Below are positions 1-47,989 of a stretch of 64,000 bases of DNA, piece after piece. The position numbers were made by a program, and so were the translations under genes. Positions within the stretch are counted from its first letter, which is position 1. Each line of letters begins with the position of its first letter. Origin of the DNA: Danio rerio (Eukaryota; Chordata; Actinopteri; Cypriniformes; Danionidae); assembly GCF_049306965.1 (NCBI RefSeq), contig NC_133193.1:18947001-19011000 (forward strand), given 5' to 3'. The notes beneath the pieces are model-generated. The model was not told the DNA's origin. It saw nothing but the letters and a program-made list of their open reading frames with translations, and made no database searches.

Positions 1-217
1 ATGTTCTTCACAATAGCTTCACGCTACATTGGTCACTGCGTTTAGATTACTCTGCGAGATAAACTCTCCGAGATAAACGCAGCTTGTGCACTTGTCAAAC
101 CCACGCTTTTAGAGACTCGCATATATACACACCTACACATGTGGAGAATATTAATACAGCCTGCTCGTGTAGATATGCTTGTTTGAGCCTTAACGACTGT
201 TGCTATGTGCCCAACAG

Positions 218-15299
<15,082 letters not shown>

Positions 15300-15391
15300 A
15301 ACACCACACTTTTCTTTAGCTACTCTCCTTCATTGTCCTCATTCCATCTTTATTTTGTCAACTTATGTTTGTATTTTTTTCCATGATTTGA

Positions 15392-15397
15392 AATAAA
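15392..15397 (+). terminator. nup93: nup93 polyadenylation signal
   Basis: AATAAA 93 nt after the nup93 stop codon, giving a short 3' UTR of roughly 110-120 nt. Confidence 0.75.
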
Positions 15398-15989
15398 AAA
15401 ATGAAGTTCAGTTCTGTTTCTTTTATCATTTGTTTACGTTATTGTGGCATAATTTAGATTTTTTTTGTCTTTAATTTTCTGTTTGTCTTAGTTGATTACA
15501 TTTTAGTTGGCATGCATCTTTTTGTTGTAAACAGTTTATCCCTCATGATATTCACTATCAGTCAACACACACACACACACACATCTAATACAGATTTGAA
15601 AAATGTCTGGAAAAGGCATGGAATTGAATCCGAATTCTAGTTAATATACATTTTCATACACTTTCTACATTATCATTTGCACCTAAACAATAGATTGTTC
15701 ATGATTTTTAAGCAAAACACTTTAAAGAGGAAGACTGTACACTATTGTTGATAATCCATTAACTAACAATGACAAACAAATTTGTTACAGTATTTATGCA
15801 TCTGTTGATATTTAATGAACCTAAGCTGACATGTGCAAATGATGAAAAGTTTGGATTTTTATTAATTAACTGTTAATAAATGGCAAAAGTACTTATGTCA
15901 AAGAATTGATTTTGATACTCGTTGCATTTTATGTAATCTCACTCCCCATTGATGGACGTTTTTACTATTGTTTTGAAGAAATCGTACAT

Positions 15990-17220
15990 TCCTGACACAT
16001 TTGTTTGAGTTTGTATCATTACATTTGTTCTCACACTTCAGTGGCAGTCAGCTTTTATGCATTTTTTTTAATTCCTAAATGAATGGCTAATTTGTATAAT
16101 TTTGTATGGGTATTTTCTCTCTTTTTATTCTAGTCTACAAGCTAATTCTTGTGAACTTTACTTTCCAGTGACAGGCCTTCATGCTTTATCACTGTTATTT
16201 ATCTTTTTTAATATGCATTGACTAATTTATATGAATTAATACCACCAGCTAGTGATTTTTATTACATTTTTTTGTCTCCAGAATGTTCTGTAGACTTTTT
16301 TTGACATAAACAGAAGCTTCCCTCTAGGTATGGAGAACATTCTTGAAAGATTGTCTTTTAGTTGTTTTTTTTTTTTTTTAGAAAATAAGAAATGTTCTGG
16401 AAAATGAAGTTTTCACTTACCAAAAAAACTCAGAGAATGTTCCTGAAACATAACCAAATGTTCTCCGATAAAAAAACTATTTGGAACAATCTGTGTTTGC
16501 TGGGCAATTCGATTAATACGTTTTTATATTATCTCGATGTGATGCTTGCATCTCAGTGCTTGTTAGGAGTGGGCCTTTATACTTTTATCTAAAACTCATA
16601 CATTAATGGCTAATTTGGATGAGCTTGTACAATCATATTCATATGTTTTCGTCTGATCTTCTCAAGCCCAGTCTCAGCCAGCTGACAGTAGAGTTTTTTT
16701 TTTCTTCTAGATTACAAGCTAATTTATATGAATTTGTGATTTTTACATGCCAGTAACGGGCCTTCTTTTTATTTTGCCAATGCGCATTATTGACTAATTT
16801 GTATGAAGTAATGCACCTAGCTAATGACTTTTTAAATGGATTTATTTGGTTTTCAGAGTGTTGGCAGTTTCCTTTACATTCCCGCACTGTTTTCTTTTAC
16901 ATTCTTTTTAAGTTGTTATCAAAAAAGTTTATTTTTTTGTTACCAATGTTCCCAAAACATAACCAAGTGTTCTCCAGAAAAATAACCAATTGTTTTGTGT
17001 TTGCTGGGCAGTCTCATTCACTCATTTTCATATTATCTCACTGTGTTCACATTTCAGTGGCTGTCAGGAGTGGGCCTTTGTATGCTTATCTAAAAGTAAA
17101 ACATTAGTTGATAATTTCTTTGATTTTGTATAATCCCATACATATCTTTTCATATGATTTACTCTCACACTGGTGACCGGGACTGACCATGTGCTTTTTT
17201 AAATCCTCCTTAAATATGTA
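15990..17220. repeat. Diverged tandem repeat, unit about 500 bp, two to three copies
   Basis: Landmarks recur in order. cagtggcagtcag (about 16039), cagtgcttgttaggagtggg (about 16553) and cagtggctgtcaggagtggg (about 17054) are spaced 514 and 501 bp. The blocks cctgaaacataaccaaatgt (about 16442) and cccaaaacataaccaagtgt (about 16950) are likewise followed by tgtgtttgctgggca. ctacaagctaattcttgtga (about 16135) and ttacaagctaatttatatga (about 16712) repeat too. The origin is unknown. Confidence 0.65.
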
Positions 17221-17557
17221 TTAAGTGGCCAATTTTTATGATTTTTTTTCCATACAATTATAATTTTTTTCTTTGAAAGTTACTATAAGCATTTGTACAA
17301 ATTGAAGTTGATTGAACATAAAAAAAAGTTAAGTTGTCCACCCCCACCCCCTCCCCCACCCCAAATTTATTATTTTTTTTAATTGTGTTTTGTCAACTAA
17401 TTTTAAATAAGTTGTTTAAACAAGCAGCAAGTGTCGTTTTTGATTAAGTGTTACCATAGATTTTTCAAAAGTGGTTTAATGGTTATTCATAAATCTCTGA
17501 ATCAAAAATTTGCAAATGTCTTTATAAGTAACAGATCAAACATGGGAACACTTTACA

Positions 17558-17730
17558 CACTAAAAAATGTATTTTGCTGCTTGTTGAAACTACTTAAAAT
17601 GAGCTGAAACACAATTCTTGACTTTTTCTGGATAGCTTAATTGTTTTATGTTTAATCCACTTACATTTGTTACCTTACTCTGTTGGGACAACATGAAGGA
17701 ATTGTGTGGAACCCTGCATTTTTACCAGTG
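17558..17730. mobile_element. MITE with tttgctgcttgtt core, copy 1
   Basis: Shares ttttgctgcttgttgaaact and ggacaacatgaaggaattgt with copies at 20750-20940 and 21945-22134. The ends resemble cactgtaaaaa/ttttacagtg. It lies upstream of mir-138. Confidence 0.75.
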
Positions 17731-18075
17731 CAGTCTTTTATTTTTCTCTCTGTTTTGCTTTGCTCCCTCTTATGTTCAAGTGTACAAGTGCTTTGAGTGT
17801 TTTCTCAGCAGATGGTGGGTTATGGAGGAAATGCCCGTAGAGCACGCAGATGGACGGCTTGGCTTTGTCACGGCCGGCTGCAGTGTGCTCCAGCTCTTCT
17901 AAGCTCTGCTTTGCATTTTTAACCGTTGCATCTGCAACTGCAGCAATAATATTACAGTGCACTGTCCTCAACTCAAGGTGCTTGATTAAGACCTGCTCTG
18001 GTCTATTCAGTCTCCTGTATGATACGTATTTCGATGTACAGTGGAGAAGAAGACCTGGTGTGTGAATAAGAGAGA

Positions 18076-18170
18076 GGTGTGTGTGCTGCAGCTGGTGTTG
18101 TGAATCAGGCCGATGTCACACGTCAGCGATAACCCGGCTATTTCACAACACCAGGGTGGCACCACACCGC
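18076..18170 (+). ncRNA. mir138: microRNA precursor mir-138
   Basis: The hairpin's 5' arm at 18090-18112 matches the conserved miR-138-5p (seed GCTGGTG; the full 23 nt agree with the sequence I recall). The 3' arm at 18137-18157 (gctatttcacaacaccaggg) matches the human miR-138-2-3p type. A 13-bp perfect stem (CTGGTGTTGTGAA with TTCACAACACCAG) and a paired GGCCG/CGGCT top enclose a loop at 18113-18136; a GT-rich lower stem extends both ways. It lies between nup93 and slc12a3 on the same strand, as human MIR138-2 does. miR-138 is brain-enriched. Which zebrafish mir-138 locus number applies is not asserted. Confidence 0.97.
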
Positions 18171-18760
18171 TGCCAACAGTGGAAATCCTGCTGACCAATC
18201 ACTTCATTCATCCATCCTTCTGATAATACCATTCTTCAAATGTGTTAAGCTTTCTGAACATGTTTTTTTTTTTTAAATAAATAAAACGGTACAACCAAAA
18301 GTTTCTCAGTTTTAATGTGTAAAGTCATTCTTCACAGCCATTGCTCCAGTCTTTAGTGTCACATGGTTCAGTTTTTCTGGAGGCCAAAATACATTTTTTT
18401 AGGATTAGGTATGCATTAGTTTTTATTCATTCTTAAAAATTTTTAAATGGAAATATACAGAACAGCAGAAATAGATATATCTATATATAATATATATAAT
18501 GTTCTGATACATTAAAATGATCAAATACATAAGTATAGAATTAAAAAAATAAATGTAAATGAGGAATATTTGAAGTAAAAAGTTAAAGTAAATATAAATT
18601 ATATAATAATTTGTAGTCTATTACATTCATTTAAAAAAAATGTAACTATTGAAATATTTTACACAACGCACATTGCGTTTGTCCATATTTGACCCAAAAT
18701 GCTGTGTGAGTTATGATTAACCATCTTTATTTATTTATTTTGGAGTGAACTGAGTTATAT

Positions 18761-18870
<110 letters not shown>

Positions 18871-19269
18871 GATACAATAGGCTGCAAACCTGGTATATAG
18901 CCTAAAAAAATAACATCAATAGTTGTAAGAAAAAAGCTCATTCAGACTTCATTGTTCAGAATATTTTATTTGTCATTTTAAAGCCTGATTTCTACCAGTT
19001 AATAAACGTTTTTATGGTTTTAGCTTTAGTTAACAATAACCAGCAATGTAAAAGTCTTTACTGTCACTTTTGTTTAATTTAATCCACCCTTGCTCAACGT
19101 GAGTAGTTTTTGTAAGCAAGTTGGCCTAAATTTTCGCCTATTACAGGCCTACTATTTCCTAATATGTTTCTTATAATGAATGTCCATCTTATTTTTTTAC
19201 ACACGTCACAAACTACAATTGGTTTTGACTGAACAAATCTACCTTTTGTTGTAATTAAGAGCGGGTTTG

Positions 19270-19700
19270 TGTTAATGTGAGGTTTTGTCAGTGTTTCTAG
19301 ACGGCAGCCTGAGGGTTCCAGTCTGCCCGTTTAACAATAGTTTTCTGCTTAAGCCCTCGGTGTCTAATAATAGACATTTAATCAAAAACCTGCTTCAAAG
19401 GAGCGCACCTGTGGGCACGATTGCAGGATCTGCACTAATTACACTGAAAAGGCTCCACCTTTGGGGCTTCCAGATTAATTTGTGCCGAAATAATGGCTTA
19501 ACCCGACGCTGCTCGGCGGGTCACATGCACTGGCGGACTTCACTTCTCTCTCTCTTCTCTCTCTCTCTGTTAATGAGGAACCGGCTTCTGCAATGATCAG
19601 TGGACGCTGGAGGCTCGAGTCTATCAACCGGAACCACCGCGAGCCGCTGCCCGCCCTGATTCAACCGATACAAGCAAGGTCACTGCATGGAGAAGTCTGC
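19270..19700. promoter_or_regulatory. Candidate conserved noncoding/regulatory island upstream of slc12a3
   Basis: GC-richer unique sequence amid AT-rich DNA, with an E-box CACCTG, homeodomain-type TTAATTTG/TTAATGAG sites and an extended nuclear-receptor half site CAAGGTCA near 19675. A 103-codon frame here shows no recognisable protein. It could be a distal enhancer for slc12a3 or mir-138, or an unrecognised untranslated exon. Confidence 0.3.
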
Positions 19701-20749
19701 GGTTAACACCAATATAGTGTCTCGGTCAATACTTCAGACTGTTTAGCCTGGCCTGCTCGTGGAGTCTCGGGCAATTAAGTCTATTTAGAAGTAATTTTTC
19801 AGACAATTTAAAAAGGAAGACATAAAATAAATAATAATAACAATTCAATAACAATAAAACATGTTTTAAGCGGTTTCAAGACTTGTAGCCTTTTCTGAAG
19901 CCTGCAGCGAATAACAAGATAGAGACAAAAATAAAACCTGCCATAAATACACTTAAAGCAATAAGTAGGCTAGGAACTCGTTTTTGAATAGTAGTTAATC
20001 AAATTGAGTTAAATTAAACATAAAATGAAAGTAATAATTATGTCAACCAAAAAACGTTCATGTATAAATCATTGTTCTGAACGCTTTGCCATGGTTTGGA
20101 GATATGGTGAAGGCTCAACAAAGCCTAAATCAATCAAAAAACATTAAAAAAAAAACATTATAATCACAAGATAGGCTAAAACAAGGCTAAAGTTTTATAG
20201 GCTAAAAACAAAACTTGACAATTTTTGTAAATAAGTAGGAACTCGTTTTTAAATAAAATTTAATCAAATTAAGTTAATCATTCTTCTGAAAGTTTTGCCA
20301 TGGTACAACAATGCTTAATCAATCAATCAAAAATATGAAAAACATATAGAAATGCATGATAAAGTAAAGTGGAACATAACTCCAGAATGATTTAAATTAA
20401 ATATGAAAACAAATACGAACAGTTTGCCAGTATATTGTTATTTGGCTAGTAATGTTGAAGCATAATGATTACTCACCAAAAAAAAAAAAAAAACACAGGC
20501 TACAAAATGCATTGCAATATATACAGTATAAATTATAACTTATATAAATAATTATCTCAATTAAAGAAGCTCATTAAATGTAGAATCCACTGTTATAGAA
20601 CAAGCTTTATTTCTACCACACCCTGAATAGGTTAAGGAAATTAAATAAAAAAATCTATTAAAAAACATCTAAAATCTTACATTAATTATTCTCAGTTAAA
20701 TTAACATATTGGGATTAGAAGTCATTATTCAGACTATTGTAATTCAAAA

Positions 20750-20940
20750 TATAACTATTTTTGCTGCTTGTTAAAACTACTTATTTAAAATGAGCTGAAT
20801 CAGTTGAATTTTTGGAGGGACAACTTTATTGTTTCATGGTCAATCTACTTAAATTCGTAAAAACAATTCAATTAACTTAATTGATTTGTGTTGGGACAAC
20901 ATGAAGGAATTGTGTGGGACCCATAAATATTTTACAGTGT
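20750..20940. mobile_element. MITE with tttgctgcttgtt core, copy 2
   Basis: Matches copy 1 (17558-17730) and copy 3 (21945-22134) through tttgctgcttgttaaaacta, gggacaactttattgttt and gggacaacatgaaggaattg; it ends ttttacagtgt. Confidence 0.78.
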
Positions 20941-21339
20941 TTGCAAGTCTTACAAATATAGATGTGTGAGTCAAGACTGGGTCAATAGTAAAACACCTTA
21001 GAGCCTGATTGCTATCAGGCTGTAAAAAGTTAGTTAAGCCTAATAAAAGAAAATATTCATAGCATAATCCAATAATTCTCTCAATCAAACACACTGACAA
21101 CCACACAAACTGATCATGTATTGTTTCTCCTGCATGCCACAGGTCAGTTGTCCTTGAGCAGTAAAGTCAAGGATATCTGACCACAGATCTGAGTCATTAC
21201 ATGTCCTGATGATGTTTACAAGCCCCAGTACAAGCTGCGGGCCCTGCAGCAACAATTAGGAATTAATGACCCTCACAAAAGCTCCTGAATATAATTTCAC
21301 ACTAGTCATACATCCATAAGTGGTCCCTTCCGGCTCAGG

Positions 21340-21352
21340 TATAATAATATAA
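21340..21352 (+). promoter_or_regulatory. slc12a3: Possible TATA box of slc12a3
   Basis: TATAATAATATAA lies 52-64 nt upstream of the start codon. If used, it implies a 5' UTR of only about 30-40 nt. No other promoter mark was recognised. Confidence 0.35.
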
Positions 21353-21403
21353 CCCTTCAGCCAAAGCCCTCGCTTTTACTTGATCCAGCAGACCAATGAC
21401 GGG

Positions 21404-35927
<14,524 letters not shown>

Positions 35928-36652
35928 TCGCCACCTTTTCCTGACAAAAACATTTACACATGTATAGCAGATGAAAAAAACTAGTCAATCACCTGTTAAA
36001 CTGACGAGAGATGCTTTCATATTGTTTCATACTTGTCTTGTTGTTTATAGGGTGCTTGTCTGAATTGGTTTAACCTTTTATTACCTTATTACTGTGAATA
36101 TTACTCACTTTCTCCATATGCAAGAATTCAGACAAGACTATTCAAACTATTTCCTCCTAAAACCACAAATTAACTGTTGTTTTAAATCACTTGAATCATT
36201 GATATTGATTATTGTAATGCAATGATTGAACAGTTTGCATATGTATATACTTTTCTCTGTTTAATGAGATCTTTTATAATATAATGTACATTTAAGAAAC
36301 TACTTATGTATGGAATCTGTCAACTATAAGAGTCATTTTATTTTGCTTGAGTAAACTTGACGAAAAATGTGTTGTCTTGTTGAAATGGTGTGTTTAGACT
36401 GTGTGTGGCTGACCTAAATAACCATTTAAACAGAAAGCAGACATTTTGTGTTCTCAAACTAGCTATTTTTCCACTTTTAATCTTTCTTTTAACGTTTTGT
36501 TAGATAACTGGTGATGTTTCACAGTGAAGCAGGATTTAGGGGAGACGATGCAGGCAAAAACATGAATCTCTTAAATGAATCTGTCATTTTGAGATTTTGT
36601 TTATTGTTTTTCAGTCTTTTGTTGCACCCTGTTCATTTGTGTGTGGATTTCA

Positions 36653-36658
36653 AATAAA
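36653..36658 (+). terminator. slc12a3: slc12a3 polyadenylation signal
   Basis: AATAAA about 730 nt after the stop codon, in AT-rich unique sequence that is probably the 3' UTR and just before the Tc1-like element at 36780. Confidence 0.55.
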
Positions 36659-36779
36659 ATACATATTTGTAGAGACTGTTCTCTCAAAATTATAATTTTT
36701 TTTCTGTTGGGCTGAGCCATAAATCTCCACTTCAGCAGGACTTACATACACCGAACACTACAGTTTTATTCATACAATC

Positions 36780-37705
36780 TGCACAAAAGTTGTGTCACCT
36801 ATCCATGTTTTAGGGACAACATAACAACTTGACTTCTAGTTGATCATGTGGTATTAGAAGTGGCTTATATGAAAGGCAAAGGCCTCTAGATTACGCTTAT
36901 TTTACCAAAATAAAATATGATCATGCCTTGATTTTTAATTATTTAATTAGGACAGTAAAGTCTGACTTTGCCCAAAAGTCTTGTCACTTAACAGAATTAA
37001 TGTACAGTGTAGAATATAAAGTCATTCTGCAGTAAAAAAAGCATTAATATTGTGTATGACTCACATGAGCTTAAAGGACTGCATCCATACATCTCAGCAA
37101 TCACTCAAATAACTTTTTTATAAAGTCTGGAATGGCAAAGAAAGCGTTCTTGATGGACTCCCAGAGTTCATCAAGATTCTTTAGATTTCTCTTCAGTGTC
37201 TCCTCCATTTTACCCCAAACATGCTTAATAATGTTCATTTCTGGTGACTGGGCTGGCCAGTCCTGGATCACCTTGACCTTCAATCCTGGAACACCTTCAG
37301 GAACTTTGATGTGGAGGCTGAAGTATGAGGAGTGTTATATCCTGATGAAGAATTTGCCCTCTCCTGTGGTTTGTAATGTAATGGGCAGCACAAATGTCTT
37401 GATACCTCAGGCTGTTGTTGTTGCCATCTACTCTGCAGATCTCTCACACACTCCCGATACTGAATGTAACCTCAAACCTGGACTTTTACTTCACCAACTT
37501 GACTGATTTTTGTGAGAATCTTGGGTCAGTGCGGGTTACAATAGTTCTTGTGCAATATTTGTGATGATTGGAATACAGTTCAACAGATGATTCACCAGAA
37601 AAATCTACCTTCTGCTACTTTTCCAAATGATCAACTAGAAGTCAAGTTATAATTTGTTGCTCTCACAACTTGGATCTACAACAATTCTTTTGTCAGGCAG
37701 TGTAT
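36780..37705 (-). mobile_element. Tc1-like transposon relic with transposase piece on the minus strand
   Basis: Copy 1 of a family repeated at 52195-53025. The minus strand at 37101-37283 encodes a Tc1-type transposase C-terminal segment (WPAQSPEMNIIKHVWGKMEE, then TLKRNLKNLDELWESIKNA), including the catalytic-region PQSPDxNxIEHVW-like motif. It has the shared block ggcttatatgaaaggcaaag. The right end is ttcttttgtcaggcagtgta. Upstream transposase parts are lost or shifted, so it is inactive. Confidence 0.82.
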
Positions 37706-37834
37706 CTATATTCTAAAGGTTTTTACAGATGGATCTTGATACATGATACTGGATACAACGGTATACTCCAAAAGAATTTTGAAAAACCAATTTGTTTTTA
37801 TGGCTGTTCCCAGTATTTTTTTAAAAGAGTAGTT

Positions 37835-38095
37835 CACACAAACATTAAAATTTACTCCACTTACTCGCCTTCAAATGTTTCCATTCCTTTAAGTTTCTTT
37901 CTGCTGTTGAACAAACTTAGGTTTTGCAAAAATGCTAGAAACGTATAACTATTGACTTCCATAGACGGAAAAACAAATACTATGAATGTCAATGGTTACA
38001 GGTTTCCAACATTTTTCAAAATAGCTATTTTGTGTTTAACCGCAGAAGTTTGTGACAAGTGAAGAATGAGTAACTGATGACAGAATTTTCAGTTT
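37835..38095. mobile_element. MITE relic (tagttcacacaaa ends)
   Basis: Left end agagtagttcacacaaac and interior gtcaatggttacaggtttcc and attttgtgttta match relics at 14330-14582, 41096-41305 and 49023-49270. It lies upstream of herpud1. Confidence 0.6.
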
Positions 38096-38508
38096 TGGAA
38101 CTAACTTTTCCCTTCATTTAATGTGTGATTAAAAGGGATTCCTAAAATCCCATCTGTAAAACCCTTAACTCTAACAGTTTTGACAAAAGGTTGAAAGCTA
38201 CTTCATCCAATGTTGATTTGTTTTGTGTGTGTTAGAAATAAAAGCTATTTAAGCAGTAACATTTAATCAATCATCCCATTCGCATACAAAAGGTGTCGTT
38301 TGTGACCTGTTTTGTGTAACTTCAACTGGAGAGGTAGAACTCATTTACCTGCAGTATCATTTGAAAGGTAGTCGTGGAATTTACCTTATAACACACGTTT
38401 AATACCCATACTTTCTGTACATTTCTGTAGTTAGACTACACACAGCACAATGTCATCTGATGCAATCACAACAACGTGATAAAAAAAACTCCGCCGACGA
38501 ATTGCCAG

Positions 38509-38520
38509 TGCGCATGCGCA
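38509..38520. promoter_or_regulatory. herpud1: NRF1-type palindrome in the herpud1 promoter
   Basis: TGCGCATGCGCA is a perfect match to the NRF1 palindrome, about 260 nt upstream of the start codon in a GC-richer segment. Confidence 0.65.
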
Positions 38521-38571
38521 GTGCGTGGGGCTTCAGGACAGGCTCCACGTCTGAACACGAGCTCATCTCGG

Positions 38572-38590
38572 CCAATCAGAGGCGGCCACA
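38572..38590 (+). promoter_or_regulatory. herpud1: ERSE-like element CCAAT-N9-CCACA in the herpud1 promoter
   Basis: CCAAT (38572-38576), nine bases, CCACA (38586-38590). The ER stress response element is CCAAT-N9-CCACG, bound by NF-Y and ATF6. Spacing is exact and only the last base differs. Mammalian HERPUD1 promoters are known to carry ERSE elements. A separate CCACG lies at 38545-38549. Confidence 0.6.
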
Positions 38591-38776
38591 GTGTGTTTGG
38601 AAACAACACACGCAAATACTTCACGGCTTATGAGCAGCCTCCTGAAACTTCTTGAATCAGGAACCTCTGCCTTTGCCTAGCGTGTGTTGTCCTTGTGTCT
38701 GTTTAAATCGATACGCATCCGTTCTCACTTTAGATATTTCATGCGCGTCTTAATATAGTTTGATTAAAAAGGAAGA

Positions 38777-45626
<6,850 letters not shown>

Positions 45627-46475
45627 TCCAGAAGCAGTCAGACAGAAATGACAAAAACTGAACTATCAAGCTCTTAGGACAGGACATTATAAACAAAGGC
45701 TACAAATCCTAGAAGTGGTAGCACTTTCCAGTTCTTTTGGCTGTGTGACCTATGGCTGCACATTCTAAACAAACAAGTGCTTGGACATGGAGTTGTAAAT
45801 ATCGCTGGACAGTTTTTGCACAGCACTTTAGATAACCGCAACGGCTGGAATCGATAGTGTCGGTTGCCTGACCTGATCCTCTTATGTAGGCTTCTGTCAC
45901 CAAGACTTCATTTTTTTGAAGTGCTCCTCGATGAGTGTCCAAGGATTAAACTCATGGGATTATCTTATTAAGGTTCTAGTATGATGGACGACGAAGGCCA
46001 CATATTGATTTTGTTCTAAGCGCATGAAAAGATGGAAAGTGCTTGGGAAAATGCATTTGTGGTACTTTGAAGCTAATGGCGTTTATGCAAGTAAAGTATG
46101 CCTACATGTTCTCTTTTTTAATTGTGCTCGACCTGTGAAATGAGTAATGTTAATATTTATGAGGGACGCGTTCAAGTATTGTGAGTGGAATTTGCAATTC
46201 AATGAGGAGAGTTTGTTGGTGACCTCGGGATGAGCAGAAGGTGAATGAACCACACTTTGAATATCGCATCTTCATGACATGATGGAACTGCACTTTGGGA
46301 CCTGCAAAAGAGGAGAACAAAATATAACTAATAATATATATGAAAAATTCAAATGACTGATTTGTAATCTGATATTTATCAACACTGTAGCATTGCTGTC
46401 ATTTCAGATTATGTATAATCAAGCTTTGTTATTAACATCATGAAAGTAAGCCTCTTTGTACCAGAAAATGAAAAC

Positions 46476-46481
46476 AATAAA
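46476..46481 (+). terminator. herpud1: herpud1 polyadenylation signal
   Basis: AATAAA about 850 nt after the stop codon, following unique, moderately GC sequence consistent with a long 3' UTR. Confidence 0.6.
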
Positions 46482-47989
46482 CACAATTTCCTCATTTCAG
46501 TTTCACTTTGAAGCTCTTTGAATAGTGTCATAGAAATGTAACAGGGTTTTGATTTTATTTGTATCACTTTTTCTTGTGTAGTTTTTTTTTAATTTTAAAC
46601 ATCTATCTGAAAGTTCTGAATCTGAAAGCTGTTTTTTCCCAAGTTTGAGTTCATCATTTAAAAATGTAATGTAAATACTTTGATCTTACTATAGTTTGTA
46701 TTTCTCCTAGGTCAGATACATGCATTATGCAGCTAGTTCATCCAGTTGGTGGCTTGTGTACATGTATTACCCATATGTGCTGTTGCATGTTTTATAGCCT
46801 CTCTGGGGTGATTTTTGAGTTTTAATTTAATTTAACTGTTTCTGTTTCAGCTAGCTGAATGATTTTTGGTGACATTATATTTTGACACTTATTTTAAAAC
46901 TCAATGGTGCACTATGACAAGGTTTCCTACCCTTTTGTTATGTTCGGGATGAAAATACCACTAAACTAAACTGCTGTAAAAATGCATCCGATAAATCTGT
47001 TATTCAGCTTCAATCTTGATCAAAAATACTACATTTCTTAGAAAATTTCAGGATTTTAACTCTTTAGTTACTGATTTGGTGAACAAACACAAAATGATGG
47101 ATTTTCTTTATAGAAAGTAGTTGTGGACTGGATTTTCTATTACATTTGATCAAACTCTTGAATGTGAAACAACATTCCCTTTGATGCATTGTTTTTGATT
47201 CCCATTTGATTTTGATTTTTACCATTGATCATTAGTTTGCAACATTAACCCTTTAGATAGGCCTGTGCAAAAAAAGCCTAGTTTCTGGCTTTTATATGGA
47301 ATATAACAGCAGATTAAATTGTGTGTCTGTGAGAGTGAACTTTGCGCACTTGCCTTGACTGAGTGTCTGATAAAATCAAAATATGCATCTCAGCTCTCAG
47401 AACTACAATGACTAAATAAAAACAAAGACTGTGTGTGTATTTATGCACCATCAAATGTGGTTATATTGGAAGTCAATGTAGCAAAAACAGTCACCAAAAA
47501 GTAAGTAAATTAATCTAACAATGTGTCAAAGCCAATGTTGGTACTGATCTTTCACATGTCCAAGACTGTGTTTTAAAATTTTTGTTTTAAAGAAACAGTC
47601 CACAATTACTTTTTACCTTAAAAATACATCTTTTTTCACCAAATCAGTGACATCATTTATAAATTTGGCAATTAAAGAGTAAAATAATGTTTTTAAAAAT
47701 ATATATTTAGTAGTTTTGCTCAAGACTGAGGTTGATTAACAGATTTATGCAAAAAATTATTAATCTGATGCATTTTTTAACAGCAGTTTAATTCAGTGGA
47801 TGTTTTCATCCTGATCATAACAAAAGGGTAGTAAACTTGAACCGTGCACAAGGGTTAATAAACAGTGTATTGATTAACATGTCTTAGTGAGATACTAACA
47901 CATGTAAGCACACTTGGTATGTTTTAATTGCTAAAATAACATTATCCTGTACACTTTTATCAAGTAGTCAGATTTGTCACTAGTATGTT

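Larger units (their letters stand above)
15300..18075. other. nup93 to mir-138 intergenic region
   Basis: After the nup93 3' UTR this is AT-rich DNA with a short (CA)n at about 15565-15583. It also holds a diverged tandem repeat of about 500 bp (15990-17220), a MITE (17558-17730) and a GC-richer non-repetitive stretch (about 17780-18075) leading into mir-138 that may be part of its primary transcript. I support no protein-coding gene here. Confidence 0.6.
35928..38776. other. slc12a3 to herpud1 intergenic region
   Basis: Contains the slc12a3 3' UTR, a Tc1-like relic, a MITE relic and, from about 38460, the GC-richer herpud1 promoter. No further gene is supported. Confidence 0.7.
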
